Shown one piece after another: positions 32,230 through 41,944 of a stretch of 64,000 nt of DNA. The notes beneath the pieces are model-generated. The model did not search any database and was not told the DNA's origin. It saw only the letters and a list, made by a program, of their open reading frames with translations. Each line of letters starts with the position of its first letter. Position 1 is the first letter of the stretch. Both the position numbers and the translations under genes were made by a program. The stretch covers positions 70,331-134,330 of the forward strand of contig NZ_WWGX01000115.1 in NCBI RefSeq assembly GCF_009862265.1, read 5' to 3'. The stretch is from Streptomyces sp. SID8352 (lineage in GTDB: Bacteria > Actinomycetota > Actinomycetes > Streptomycetales > Streptomycetaceae).

Positions 32230-34662
32230 TCAGCCGGGGAGGAGCGGCTGCTCCGCCCAGATCGTCTTGCCGGACCGCGTGTACCTGCTGCCCCAGCGGT
32301 GCGCCACTTGGGCGATGAGGAACAGCCCCCGCCCGCCCTCGTCCATCAGCCGGGCCGGGCGCATCCGCGGCTGGGTCTGGCTGGCGTCGGAGACCTCGCA
32401 GATCAGGCTCTCGTCCTTGATCAGCCGCAGTTCGAGGGGCGGCTCCGCGTAGCGGATGGCGTTGGTGATCAGCTCGCTGACGATCAGTTCCGTGGTGAAG
32501 GCCAGCTCCTCCAGGCCCCATTCGGCCAGTTGGACGGCGATCAGCCGCCGGGCCTCGCCGACGACGCTGGGCTCGGCCTTCAGCCGCCAGGTGGCGGTGG
32601 AGCCGGGGGGCAGCAGCCGGACTCCGGCGACCAGCAGGGCCACGTCGTCGGCGGGCGGTTCGGTCAGTGCCCGGTCCAGCGCGGCGCGCCCGGTGGCGGC
32701 CGGGGTCTCCCCCGCCGCCACGGCCTCGGCCAGCGCCTCGCGCAGCCGCCGGGACCGGCCCTCGTCGCGGACGAGTTCCTGGGTGGGGAAGGCCAGGACG
32801 CTGCCCGGCGCGAGGGTCAGGTCCAGCGACTCGAAGGGCATGTGACCGGTGCCCAGGGCGGGGCCGGGGGTCAGGGGCACGGGTGCGTGCTCACCGTCCG
32901 CGGTGATCAGGACCGGTGGCGGATGCCCCGCCCCGGCCATGACGCAGTGCCCGGTGACGGGGTCGTAGACGCAGTACAGGCAGGTCGAGCCGAGCACCCC
33001 GCCGACCCGGGACTCCGGTTCGTCCGCGCCCAGCCGGACCACCAGGTCGTCCAGGTGCGTGAGCAGTTCTTCCGGCGGGAGTTCCAGGTCGGAAAGCGTC
33101 TGCACGGCGGTGCGCAGTCGCCCCATGGTGGCGGCGGCGGCCAGCCCGTGGCCGGCCACGTCCCCGATGACGAACGCCACCCGGGCGGCGGGCAGTTCGA
33201 TCACGTCGTACCAGCAGCCGCCGATGCCCTGGGCGTTGTCGGCGGGGACGTAGAGGCCGGAGGACTCGGCCGCGCTCAGCGCCACCCGCGAGGGCGGCAG
33301 CAGGCTGCGCTGGAGCGATTCAACGGTGCGCAGTTCGGTGGTGTAGCGGCGGGCGTTCTCCAGGGCCAGCGAGGCGCGGGAGGCGATCTCCTCGATCAGC
33401 GGCACGTCGCTCTCGGTGAAGGGCGCGCTGTCGCCGCCGCGCCAGAGGGCCAGCACGCCCAGCACGCCGCCGCGCGCGTGGAGCGGGACGAACAGCGCGG
33501 AGGAGGCCATCGCCGGGAAGAGCAGCCGGCGCCGTTCCGCGTCGGCGCCCAGGTCCTCCCGCCAGGCGGCCAGGTCGGGGACGAGGACGGCGCGGCCCCC
33601 GAGCAGGGCCTCGCTCTCCTCCCGGATGGCCTCGCTCTGCTCGCCGGGGGCGCGGATGGTCTCGCCGCGCTGGTGGATGTCCTCGGGCCACTCCCCCTCG
33701 GCCGCCGCGGCGGCGACCCGGCGCAGCTGGGCGCCGGGGCCGAAGGAGCCCGCGTCCTCCCCCCGGATGGCCCCCTCGGAGAGGTCCACGCTGGCCAGGT
33801 CCGCGAAGTCGGACGCCAGCAGGGAGGCCAGCTCCCGGGCGTTGTGCGTCATGTCCAGGGTGCGGCCCAGCCGGGTTGCGGCCGAGTAGAGCAGCCCGAG
33901 CCGACGCCGGGAGGTATGGCTCTCGGTGACGTCGGTGAAGACCACGGCGACGCCGGTGACCCTGCCGCGGGAGTCGTGGAGGCGGAAGGCGGACAGGGAG
34001 ACGACGCGTTCGCGGCCGGGGCTGATCCGGTAGCGGGCCCGGCGCTCCCAGCCGATCAGCGACTCCCCGGTGTCCAGGACGTGGCGCAGGCGCTCCTCGA
34101 TGGCGGCGGCGTCCCGTGCCACGAGGATGTCCGTGAGGCGCAGATCGGGCGGCTGTTCGCCGTCCGGGAAACGGGATCTGCGCAACAGCCGCGGGTCGTG
34201 GTTGGCGCGGATGATGCGCAGGTCGGTGGCGTGGACGATGAGCCCGACGAGGTGCTGGCCGAACAGGGCGCGCAGCAGTGCCTCGTCGCCTCCGCCGGAG
34301 GGCGTGTCGACGGCGGGGGCCACCCGGACCACGAACCGCGCGTCGCCGTCCCGGGCTCCCGGCGGCGGGGGCAGCGGCGTCACCACGGCGTCGACGTCCA
34401 GTGTCGAGCCGTCCTCCCGGAGCAGGGCGGTCCGCAGCGTCCGGCGGGCCGGTCCGGGGGCGGCGAGGGCGGCGGTCCAGGCGTCCGGGTCGGCCGCGAT
34501 CTCCGTGACGCGCCGTCCGGGCAGCTCCGCGAGGGGCCGGTCGTCCAGCGGCGGCACGGCTTCCGCGCACCGCAGCACGACGCCGTCCCGGTCCAGCAGC
34601 AGAACGGCCGCGCTTCCGTCCGGCGGCGGGTCGCGGTCGTCTGCGGGCGTCGTCGGAGTCAC
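32230..34662 (-). CDS. SpoIIE-type PP2C phosphatase with PAS, GAF and C-terminal anti-sigma kinase domains
   Basis: An 810-residue sensor. Two PAS-like domains (about 20-110 and 130-260, with FTDVTES ending the second) are followed by a GAF domain (about 265-440). A SpoIIE phosphatase comes next (LQRSLLPP, GGCWYDVI, IGDVAGHGL, AGAGHPPP, DDVALLVAGV). The last 130 residues are an HATPase_c domain with ELIVSELITNAIRYA and MDEGGRGLFLI. Such proteins reverse and perform phosphorylation of anti-anti-sigma factors in stress and development. The start is GTG at 34662. The frame is open upstream to 34923 without homology. Confidence 0.9.
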   Translation of the reverse strand: MTPTTPADDRDPPPDGSAAVLLLDRDGVVLRCAEAVPPLDDRPLAELPGRRVTEIAADPDAWTAALAAPGPARRTLRTALLREDGSTLDVDAVVTPLPPPPGARDGDARFVVRVAPAVDTPSGGGDEALLRALFGQHLVGLIVHATDLRIIRANHDPRLLRRSRFPDGEQPPDLRLTDILVARDAAAIEERLRHVLDTGESLIGWERRARYRISPGRERVVSLSAFRLHDSRGRVTGVAVVFTDVTESHTSRRRLGLLYSAATRLGRTLDMTHNARELASLLASDFADLASVDLSEGAIRGEDAGSFGPGAQLRRVAAAAAEGEWPEDIHQRGETIRAPGEQSEAIREESEALLGGRAVLVPDLAAWREDLGADAERRRLLFPAMASSALFVPLHARGGVLGVLALWRGGDSAPFTESDVPLIEEIASRASLALENARRYTTELRTVESLQRSLLPPSRVALSAAESSGLYVPADNAQGIGGCWYDVIELPAARVAFVIGDVAGHGLAAAATMGRLRTAVQTLSDLELPPEELLTHLDDLVVRLGADEPESRVGGVLGSTCLYCVYDPVTGHCVMAGAGHPPPVLITADGEHAPVPLTPGPALGTGHMPFESLDLTLAPGSVLAFPTQELVRDEGRSRRLREALAEAVAAGETPAATGRAALDRALTEPPADDVALLVAGVRLLPPGSTATWRLKAEPSVVGEARRLIAVQLAEWGLEELAFTTELIVSELITNAIRYAEPPLELRLIKDESLICEVSDASQTQPRMRPARLMDEGGRGLFLIAQVAHRWGSRYTRSGKTIWAEQPLLPG

Positions 34663-34946
34663 TCGGCTGCCTCGTTCTGTCGGACACCGCTCGGCAACGG
34701 GGGGTCGCACCTCCCGACCATTGTGCACACGGAGTTCTTGGCGGCGCGCCGGTACCCGGACCGTTCGGGCGACGGCCCGGGACGGGTCGCGGGCACGCCG
34801 CACAAGCGGCCGTTCCGGCGCCTGCGGAGGGCCGGTCCCGGAATGTGCCGTCCCGGGAGGCGACTCCGGGACCGGCGCACCCTTTCGGACGAATGGGCGA
34901 ATAGCACCGTACATGCACCACACCCCCGTTCGCCCTAGCCTGCCCC

Positions 34947-35837
34947 ATGACGGCAGTCGAGGCCGGTGGTTCCGGCGGAGGGCGGACTCATATGGCCGGG
35001 CGGCGCGCGGGGTACGGACTGGTGGGCGAGGTGTCCGCCGAGTTCGCCGGGACGATGGTGCTCATCCTGTTCGGCTGCGGCGTGGTGGCGCAGGTGGTCG
35101 CGGCCGGTGCCCTGACCGACCCGCCGGGCGGGCTCGGGGACCACGACAGCATCGCCTGGGCGTGGGGGCTGGGCGTCACCCTCGGGGTCTATGTGGCGGC
35201 CCGGCTCAGCGGCGCCCATCTCAATCCCGCCGTCACCGTGGCCCTCGCCGCGTTCAAGGGGTTCCCCTGGCGCAAGGTGGTGCCGTACGCGCTGGCGCAG
35301 ACGGCCGGGGCGTTCGTCGCGGCGCTGGTGGTCCGCTGGAACTACACGGAGGCGCTGGCGAAGGCCGATCCCGGCCACACCGTGCGGACGCAGATCGTGT
35401 TCTCGACGCTCCCCGCCAACGGCAACCCCGGCCTGCCGGTGCACGAGTGGGGTGCCTTCCGCGACCAGGTGATCGGCACCGCGCTGCTCCTGCTGCTGAT
35501 CCTCGCCGTCACCGACCTGCTCAACACCCCGCCCCGGGCCAACCTGGCGCCCTTCGTCATCGGTCTGATCGTGGTGGCGATCGGCATGGCCTGGGGCGCC
35601 AACGCGGGCTACGCCATCAATCCGGCCCGCGACCTCGGCCCCCGGCTGGCCAGCTTCCTCACCGGTTACTCGGGGGCGTGGCGGGACCAGTACGGCAACC
35701 TGTACTTCTGGGTGCCCATCGTCGGTCCGCTGGTCGGGGGGCTGCTGGGGGCGGGCGTGTACCAGGCGCTGATCGCCCGGTTCCTGCCGTCGGCGGAGCC
35801 CGAACCGGCGGGGCGCGTCCCTGCCCCGGAGGACTGA
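34947..35837 (+). CDS. Aquaporin / glycerol facilitator family protein (MIP)
   Basis: A 296-residue channel with six membrane helices and both NPA loops: SGAHLNPAVTV and YAINPARDLGPRL. The NPARD form of the second loop is typical of glycerol facilitators. A TAGCCT -10 at 34936-34941 would give a leaderless message from ATG 34947. An internal ATG at 34992 with GGAGG upstream would drop 15 residues and is a real alternative. The protein allows passive flow of glycerol or water across the membrane. It is divergent from the SpoIIE-type phosphatase. Confidence 0.93.
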   Translation: MTAVEAGGSGGGRTHMAGRRAGYGLVGEVSAEFAGTMVLILFGCGVVAQVVAAGALTDPPGGLGDHDSIAWAWGLGVTLGVYVAARLSGAHLNPAVTVALAAFKGFPWRKVVPYALAQTAGAFVAALVVRWNYTEALAKADPGHTVRTQIVFSTLPANGNPGLPVHEWGAFRDQVIGTALLLLLILAVTDLLNTPPRANLAPFVIGLIVVAIGMAWGANAGYAINPARDLGPRLASFLTGYSGAWRDQYGNLYFWVPIVGPLVGGLLGAGVYQALIARFLPSAEPEPAGRVPAPED

Positions 35838-35962
35838 CGACGCGACACCGGCACGCCCGGGACGGCCCGTGCACGGCAGGCCCGTCCCGGCGAGCACGAC
35901 GGCACCGGACGGCGACGCGGCGGGCGGCGGACCGGCCCGGGAGCGGGGGCGCCGGCCCGGGG

Positions 35963-37204
35963 TCAGACGCTCGGCGCGCGCTCCGCGGCGGGGAGCGCGA
36001 CATGGCTGCCCGCGACCACGCGGGAGCGGCTGTGCAGGCGCAACGAGACCGTGATCAGCACCAGGGCGACGGCGGTCATGGCGGCGCCCGCCCACGCCGT
36101 GGAGGCGAAGCCGAAGCCCGCGTCGATGACCGAGCCGCCGAGCCAGGGCCCGCCCGCGTTGCCGAGGTTGAAGGCGGCGGTCGTGGTCGCGCCGGCCAGG
36201 GTGGGCGCGACCCCGGCGACGTTGAACATCCGGGCGTTGAGGGCGGGCGCGGTGTAGAACGCGGAGACGCCGAGCAGGAACGAGAGGGTCACCGCGACCG
36301 CCGGGACGGCGGCGAACACCGCCAGCGCCGCCAGCAGCACGGTGGAGACGGCGGCCCCGGACAGGAGCACGCCGAACAGGTGGGCGTCCGCGACCCGGCC
36401 GCCGATCACCGTGCCGACCAGCGCGCCGATCCCGAACAGCCCCAGCACGGGGGGCACCCAGCCCTCCGCCAGCCCGGCCACGTCGGTGAGCAGCGGGGCG
36501 AGGTAGGAGAAGGCGCAGAAGACGCCGCCGCCCGCGAGCGCGGTGATCCCGACGGCCAGCCACACCTGGCGGTCGCGGTAGACGGCGAGTTCACCGCCGA
36601 GGCGGGGCCTGCGCTCGGGCAGCGGGATGCGGGGGATCCGCGTCACCACGCCGGCCAGCGCGACGGCGGAGGCCAGCGCGACCGCCCAGAAGGCCGCCCG
36701 CCAGCCCAGCCGCTCGCCGAGGAAGGCGCCCGCCGGGACGCCGAGGACGTTGGCGATGGACAGGCCGCCGATCATCACGGCCATGGCGCGGGCGCGGGCG
36801 GTGGGCGGCACCATGGCGACGGCGACGGCCGCGCCCACCGCCCAGAACCCGGCGCAGGCCAGGGCGCTGACGACCCGGGAGGCGAAGAGGACCTCGTACG
36901 TGGGGGCGAGCGCGCCGGCCACCTGGCCGGCGCCGAACACGGAGATCAGGACGACCAGGGTCGTCCTGCGCGGCAGCCGCAGGGTGGCGACCGCGAGCAG
37001 GGGCGCGCCGACCACCATGCCGATGGCGAACGCCGAGATCAGCAGCCCGGCCCGGGGGATGGAGACACCCATGTCCTCGGCGATCGGCGGCAGCAGGCCG
37101 GAGAGCATGAACTCACTGGTGCCGAGGGCGAAGACGGACAGGCCGAGGATGTACACGGCGAGCGGCATGCGGGCCGCTGGGGACCGCGGGGTGGAGTCGG
37201 GCAT
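35963..37204 (-). CDS. MFS transporter, AraJ/Cmx-like (DHA1)
   Basis: A 413-residue protein with twelve membrane helices. FALGTSEFMLSGLLPPIAED in the first helix is the hallmark of the AraJ/chloramphenicol efflux group. PAGAFLGERLGWRAAFWAVAL is the conserved middle. Efflux of an antibiotic or sugar is the usual role. The start is ATG at 37204. It is divergent from the small secreted protein at 37415. Confidence 0.9.
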   Translation of the reverse strand: MPDSTPRSPAARMPLAVYILGLSVFALGTSEFMLSGLLPPIAEDMGVSIPRAGLLISAFAIGMVVGAPLLAVATLRLPRRTTLVVLISVFGAGQVAGALAPTYEVLFASRVVSALACAGFWAVGAAVAVAMVPPTARARAMAVMIGGLSIANVLGVPAGAFLGERLGWRAAFWAVALASAVALAGVVTRIPRIPLPERRPRLGGELAVYRDRQVWLAVGITALAGGGVFCAFSYLAPLLTDVAGLAEGWVPPVLGLFGIGALVGTVIGGRVADAHLFGVLLSGAAVSTVLLAALAVFAAVPAVAVTLSFLLGVSAFYTAPALNARMFNVAGVAPTLAGATTTAAFNLGNAGGPWLGGSVIDAGFGFASTAWAGAAMTAVALVLITVSLRLHSRSRVVAGSHVALPAAERAPSV

Positions 37205-37414
37205 GACACCTGCCAACCGGGGCCTCCGTCCCGGCATTCCCGCCCGGAGTGTGATCTCGGCATGTGATCCCGGCCGTGGCCGGTATCCGGCGGCCGTCGG
37301 CCGCGGGACCGCGACGCCCCCTGGCGAACGCGCGTAGCGCTCGGGCACCATCGTCCCGCACGGCATGCTCCACCACCCCACTGGCGGCATGACGCAACCG
37401 CATGGAGGTATCCC

Positions 37415-37942
37415 GTGAATCCCCCCGCACCCCGTCCCCGCGCCCGGCGCGTCCGCTCGCTCGTGACCGCCCTCGCCCTGGTGGCCGCTCCGGCGACCGC
37501 GGTCGTCGGCACCGCTGGTGACGCGTCCGCGGCGACCAAGGTCAGCCACGCCACCGCGACGTCCATGTTCCGCCAGGCCGGTGTCACCTGGTCGTCGTCC
37601 GGCAACTGCTCCGACCGCAACGTCGCGAGCTGCACCTCCTTCGACCAGCTGAACCTCACCAGCGCGCAGGGCGCCCAGACGCTCAAGAAGGCCATCGGCT
37701 GCGCGCTGAACATCACCGGCGGGACCGAGACCGGCCACGCCTCGGGCACGTACTCGCACTGGAACGGCTACAAGCTCGACCTCGGCAAGTCCACCTGTCT
37801 CACCACGTACGTCAAGAACACCTTCACCTACATCGGCGTCCGCGGCGACGGCGCGCCGCAGTACCGGTCGGCGTCGGGCAACGTCTACGCCGACGAGGGC
37901 AACCACTGGGACGTGACCTACTACAACTGCGGCGGCTGCTGA
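37415..37942 (+). CDS. Small secreted cysteine-rich protein with M15-like metallopeptidase signature
   Basis: A 175-residue exported protein. The signal peptide ends near DASA (about residue 39). In the mature part, SHWNGYKLD (H115, D122) matches the SxHxxGxxxD zinc pattern of M15 D-Ala-D-Ala peptidases. EGNHWDV (E161, H164) matches the later Glu and His. Six Cys (65, 73, 96, 128, 172, 175) could make three disulfides. The start is GTG at 37415 with GGAGGT. If active it would cut peptidoglycan peptides outside the cell. It is smaller than classical VanY enzymes, so this call needs structure support. Confidence 0.75.
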   Translation: MNPPAPRPRARRVRSLVTALALVAAPATAVVGTAGDASAATKVSHATATSMFRQAGVTWSSSGNCSDRNVASCTSFDQLNLTSAQGAQTLKKAIGCALNITGGTETGHASGTYSHWNGYKLDLGKSTCLTTYVKNTFTYIGVRGDGAPQYRSASGNVYADEGNHWDVTYYNCGGC

Positions 37943-38061
37943 CGGCGCCGTGCGGCCGTGCGGGACGGGCAGGGCCCCTCGGGCCTCCGCCCCGCACGGC
38001 CGGGCCGGCCCCGCCCCGGGCCGCGCCTCGTCCCGCAGGCCCTCCGGGCCCGGAGCGCGGT

Positions 38062-38709
38062 TCAGCGGGGCCCGGGGCCGCCCTCCGCGGGCGCGCGGTC
38101 CGGACGGGACCGCACCCAGCCCCAGAGCACGAGGGAGCAGACGGCCGCGACGGCGCACCACGTCGAGACGAACGCCCAGCGCCACACGGCCCAGCAGACC
38201 ACCGCCCCGGCCCCGGCCGCCCAGCCCAGGGCACGCAGCCACCGGTCGCCGGAGAGCAGCAGGGCGCCCACCGTGGCGAGCAGGTACCCGGCGGCGATCA
38301 GCGGCACATGGGTGAGCCCGAGGGTGTACGCGACCGTCCGGCCCCGGACGTCGGCGGTGACCGGACCGGTGGCCAGGGCGTGGGCGAGCACCCCGGCCGT
38401 GGCGGCCCCAGCGGCCATCGGCAGCGACAGCCGGCGCCGCACGGCCGGACCGGTGGCCGCGAGCAGTACTCCCGCGGGCACCCACAGGGGCAGCAGCGGC
38501 AGGGCGATGACGGCCCAGGCGAGGGTCGCGGGCCCGGTCCCGCCCCCGGTGTGCCAGAGGGCCGCCTCGACGATCTGGTGGGCGCCGAGCAGCAGCGGCA
38601 GGGCGGCGAGCGGCAGGTCGCGCGGCGAGCGCACCCGGGCCACGCAGACGACGCCCACGGCCGCGACGGCGGTGCCCGCGGCCAGGTCGGCGACCGGACT
38701 CCAGCACAT
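38062..38709 (-). CDS. Integral membrane protein, DUF6629-like
   Basis: A 215-residue protein with six or seven hydrophobic segments. It begins MCWSPVADLAAG, the conserved start of this family, and has GAHQIVEAALWH in the second helix. Function unknown. The start is ATG at 38709; the upstream frame overlaps unrelated sequence. Confidence 0.82.
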   Translation of the reverse strand: MCWSPVADLAAGTAVAAVGVVCVARVRSPRDLPLAALPLLLGAHQIVEAALWHTGGGTGPATLAWAVIALPLLPLWVPAGVLLAATGPAVRRRLSLPMAAGAATAGVLAHALATGPVTADVRGRTVAYTLGLTHVPLIAAGYLLATVGALLLSGDRWLRALGWAAGAGAVVCWAVWRWAFVSTWCAVAAVCSLVLWGWVRSRPDRAPAEGGPGPR

Positions 38710-38987
38710 CACGCCGCCCCGGGGAGCGGCGGACGGCCGGGTCGGGTGCGGGCGGTGCGCGCCGCGGGCGGTCGGGGGTCCGGGTCCACGGTCGGAGCCT
38801 ATGCGGGGAGGGAGCGGGCACCGGGCATCGCCGCGCACCGCGCCCCCGTCGCCGCGCACCGCCCGCACCCGTCGCGCCGCACCGCCCGGTCGCCGCGCAC
38901 CGCCCGGTCCGCCCCGCCGGACGCCGGCCGCACGCGTCCCGCCCGAGCCCCACGCGGCGCCCGTACCCACGGCGGCCCCCTTCCGCA

Positions 38988-39270
38988 CCGCGCCCGGGCC
39001 AGGTCGCCGGGGATGTCGGCGCGCCGGTGCTCCTCGGTGTCCTTCTCGCCCCGCTCGGTGTACGGGCCGTAGCGCCCGACGCGCAGGACGATGCCGTTGC
39101 CGACGGGGAAGGACGACACCTCGCGGGCGTCGATCGCGCCGAGGTCGGTCACCAGCTCCTTGAGGCCGCCGAGGTGGTCCCCGTCGCCGTTGCCCGCGTC
39201 GGCCGCGCCGCTGTCGCCCCTGGCCGGGGTGGAGCCGGGAGCCTCGCCGAAGTAGGCGCCGCACGCGACC
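38988..39270 (-). pseudogene. topA: Fragment of DNA topoisomerase I (TopA) C-terminal repeat region
   Basis: About 95 residues in one minus frame resemble the C-terminal part of actinobacterial TopA: GAYFGEAPG, GGLKELVTDLGAIDAREVSS, FPVGNGIVLRVGRYGPY and RADIPGDLA. Full TopA is above 900 residues and none of the toprim or catalytic Tyr regions is present. There is no convincing start. It looks like the decayed relic of a second topoisomerase. The neighbouring 38710-38987 holds GC-rich 18-bp-like repeats (GTCGCCGCGCACCGCCCG around 38845-38915) and no gene. Confidence 0.78.
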
Positions 39271-39370
39271 CCGGCCACCGTTCCCGGCCGTCCCCGCCGC
39301 GTGCTCCTCCCCGCGTGCTCACCGCCGGTGCCCGGTCGCCCTGACGCGCACCCCACGCCGGTGGCCCGGC

Positions 39371-41944
39371 TCAGCCCGTCCCGCGCTCCGGCGCGCCGCC
39401 GGTGCCGCTCCCGGCGTCCGGGCCGCTTCCGCCGACGTCCCCGCCGCCGGACGCGTCCCCGTCGTCCTCGTTCCTGACGACCGTGCAGTGCAGCGAGTCC
39501 TGGCGCACGTCCGCGACGATCGTGTCCCCGGGCTCGGCCTCGCCGCCGAGCAGCAGGTCCGCCACGCGGTTGTCCAGCTCGGCCTGGATGGTGCGGCGCA
39601 GCGGTCGGGCGCCGAACTCCGGCTGGTGGCCGTGGGCGATCAGCAGCTTCTTCGCGGCCTCCGTCACCCGCAGGGTCATGCCCTGCGCGTGGACCCGCCG
39701 CTCGCTGCGGGCCAGCAGGTGGTCGACGATCACGCCGAGGTCGTCCTCGGTGAGCCCGTGGAAGATGATGATGTCGTCGATGCGGTTGAGGAACTCCGGG
39801 AGGAACCGGCCGCGCAGCTCCTCCATCAGCTCGTCCCGGATCTCGGAGACGTCCCCGTGGTGGTCGAGGATGCGGCGCGCCCCGATGTTGGACGTCATGA
39901 TGACGACGCAGTGCCGGAAGTCCACCGTGCGGCCCTGGCCGTCGGTGAGGCGCCCGTCGTCGAGGATCTGGAGCAGTGTGTTGAAGACGTCCGGATGGGC
40001 CTTCTCCACCTCGTCGAACAGGACCACGCTGTACGGCTGGCGGCGGACCTTCTCGGTGAGCTGGCCGGCCTCGTCGTAGCCGACGTATCCCGGCGGGGCC
40101 CCGACCAGGCGGGCGACGGTGTGCTTCTCCTGGAACTCGCTCATGTCGAAGCGGACCATCCGGTCCTCCTCGCCGAAGAGCTGCTCGGCCAGGGTCTTGG
40201 CGAGTTCCGTCTTGCCCACGCCGGTGGGCCCGAGGAAGAGGAAGGAGCCCACCGGGCGGCCGGGGTCGCCCATGCCCGCCCGGTTGCGGCGCACGGCGCG
40301 CGAGACGGCGGTGACCGCCTCGTCCTGGCCGACGATCCGGGCGTGCATCTGCTCCTCCAGCTTCAGCAGCCGTTCCTTCTCGGTGGCCGTGAGCTGGGAG
40401 ACGGGGATGCCGGTGCGGCGGGAGACCACGTCCGCGATGTCGTCGGCGGTGACGGAGACGACGCCCTCGCGCCGCTCCTCGATGCCCGCCAGTTCGCCCT
40501 CCGCCTCGGCGATGTCCTGCTTGAGGCCGGCCGCCCGTTCGAAGTCCTCGGCGGCGACGGCCTGCGCCTGCTCCCGGCGCAGCTTGGCGATGCGGTCCTC
40601 ACGGCTGACGACCTCGGTGGACCGGCCGGCGCTGCGCAGCCGCACCCGGGCGCCCGCCTGGTCCATCACGTCGATCGCCTTGTCCGGCAGGAAGCGGTCG
40701 CTGACGTAGCGGTCGGAGAGCTCGGCGGCGGCGGTCAGCGCGCCGTCGGCGAAGCGCACCTGGTGGTGGGCCTCGTAGGCGTCGCGCAGGCCCTCCAGGA
40801 TCTGCACGGTCTCCTCGACGGACGGTTCGGGGACCATCACCGGCTGGAAGCGGCGTTCGAGGGCGGCGTCCTTCTCGACGTACTTGCGGTACTCGTCGAT
40901 GGTGGTGGCCCCCACGACGTGCAGTTCGCCGCGGGCCAGGGCCGGTTTGAGCATGTTGCCGGCGTCCATCGAGCCCTCGCCGGTGGCACCGGCGCCGACG
41001 ACCGTGTGCAGTTCGTCGATGAACAGGATGATCTCGCCGCGCGCCCGCTGGACGTCCTCGATGACCTTCTTCAGCCGCTCCTCGAACTGCCCCCGGTACT
41101 GGGCGCCCGCCACCATGCCGGACAGGTCGAGGCCGATGACGCGCTTGTCCTTGAGCGTGTCGGGGACCTCCCCGGCCACGATGCGCTGGGCCAGCCCCTC
41201 CACGATCGCGGTCTTGCCGACGCCCGGTTCGCCGATGAGCACCGGGTTGTTCTTGGAGCGCCGGGAGAGGATCTCGACCGTCTGCTCGATCTCCTCGGCG
41301 CGTCCGACCACGGGGTCGAGCTTCCCGGCCCTGGCCTCCTCGGTGAGGTCCCGGCCGAACTCCTCCAGGGCGGTCTCGGGTTCCTTGCGTTCGGCGGGCG
41401 GGCCGTCGTTGCGGGCCGCCTGCTCGGTGAGGCCGGAGAGCCGGCGCACGTCCTCGCCCTCGGCCCTCAGCAGCCGGGCGGCGCCGCTGTCGTCGCCGTC
41501 GAGGAGGGCGCCGAGGATGTGCTCGGGGCCGACATAGGAGATCCCGGCCGCCTGGGAGCGGGCGTAGGCGGCGGCGAGGGTGCGCTTGGCGGCGGGGGTC
41601 AGCCCCGGCTCCGAGGAGGGTTCGCCCGACTCGCGGGGCAGTACCTCGGCGATCCGTTCCCCCAGGGCCCCGGGGTCGACCCCGGCCTGGGCGAGGAGGG
41701 AACGGGCCGGTTCGACCCGGGTGGCGGCCCACAGCAGGTGCTCGGTGTCGAGGTCGGAGGTCCCGTCCTCGGCGGCCCGCCGCGCGGCCAGGTTGAGCAG
41801 TTCCCGGGAGGACTCGGTCAGCAGCCGCCCGATCGGCACCCGCTGCACGGCCGGCGGGGACGAGGCGGGCGACATCCCGAAGAACCTGTTCAGCAGATCG
41901 CTGAAGGGGTCGGACGGGCCGAAACCGAACGAGGACATCGACAT
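39371..41944 (-). CDS. Clp-type AAA+ ATPase, ClpC-like architecture without a ClpP-docking loop
   Basis: An 857-residue double AAA+ unfoldase. The N-terminal Clp_N repeats (about 35-180) follow a Met/Ser/Phe-rich tail. AAA1 has GEPGVGKTA and IDELHTVVGAG. A short UVR-like middle part (QAVAAEDFERAAGLKQDI) is ClpC-like. AAA2 has GPTGVGKTE, GAPPGYVGYDEAG and TSNIGARR. After TSNIG, the [LIV]GF loop by which ClpC grips ClpP is not visible; the sequence passes directly to RDELMEELRGRFLPEFLNRID, as in ClpB. It may be a disaggregase or work without ClpP. The start is ATG at 41944. Confidence 0.9.
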   Translation of the reverse strand: MSMSSFGFGPSDPFSDLLNRFFGMSPASSPPAVQRVPIGRLLTESSRELLNLAARRAAEDGTSDLDTEHLLWAATRVEPARSLLAQAGVDPGALGERIAEVLPRESGEPSSEPGLTPAAKRTLAAAYARSQAAGISYVGPEHILGALLDGDDSGAARLLRAEGEDVRRLSGLTEQAARNDGPPAERKEPETALEEFGRDLTEEARAGKLDPVVGRAEEIEQTVEILSRRSKNNPVLIGEPGVGKTAIVEGLAQRIVAGEVPDTLKDKRVIGLDLSGMVAGAQYRGQFEERLKKVIEDVQRARGEIILFIDELHTVVGAGATGEGSMDAGNMLKPALARGELHVVGATTIDEYRKYVEKDAALERRFQPVMVPEPSVEETVQILEGLRDAYEAHHQVRFADGALTAAAELSDRYVSDRFLPDKAIDVMDQAGARVRLRSAGRSTEVVSREDRIAKLRREQAQAVAAEDFERAAGLKQDIAEAEGELAGIEERREGVVSVTADDIADVVSRRTGIPVSQLTATEKERLLKLEEQMHARIVGQDEAVTAVSRAVRRNRAGMGDPGRPVGSFLFLGPTGVGKTELAKTLAEQLFGEEDRMVRFDMSEFQEKHTVARLVGAPPGYVGYDEAGQLTEKVRRQPYSVVLFDEVEKAHPDVFNTLLQILDDGRLTDGQGRTVDFRHCVVIMTSNIGARRILDHHGDVSEIRDELMEELRGRFLPEFLNRIDDIIIFHGLTEDDLGVIVDHLLARSERRVHAQGMTLRVTEAAKKLLIAHGHQPEFGARPLRRTIQAELDNRVADLLLGGEAEPGDTIVADVRQDSLHCTVVRNEDDGDASGGGDVGGSGPDAGSGTGGAPERGTG

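Noticed and set aside
34722..34729. TGTGCACA palindrome upstream of the SpoIIE-type phosphatase
   Set aside because: Only eight bases and found once; too short to support an operator.
38799..39356. Intact small gene containing the TopA-like stretch
   Set aside because: No ribosome site or conserved N-terminus, and the similarity covers only an internal part of a much larger enzyme; treated as a relic.
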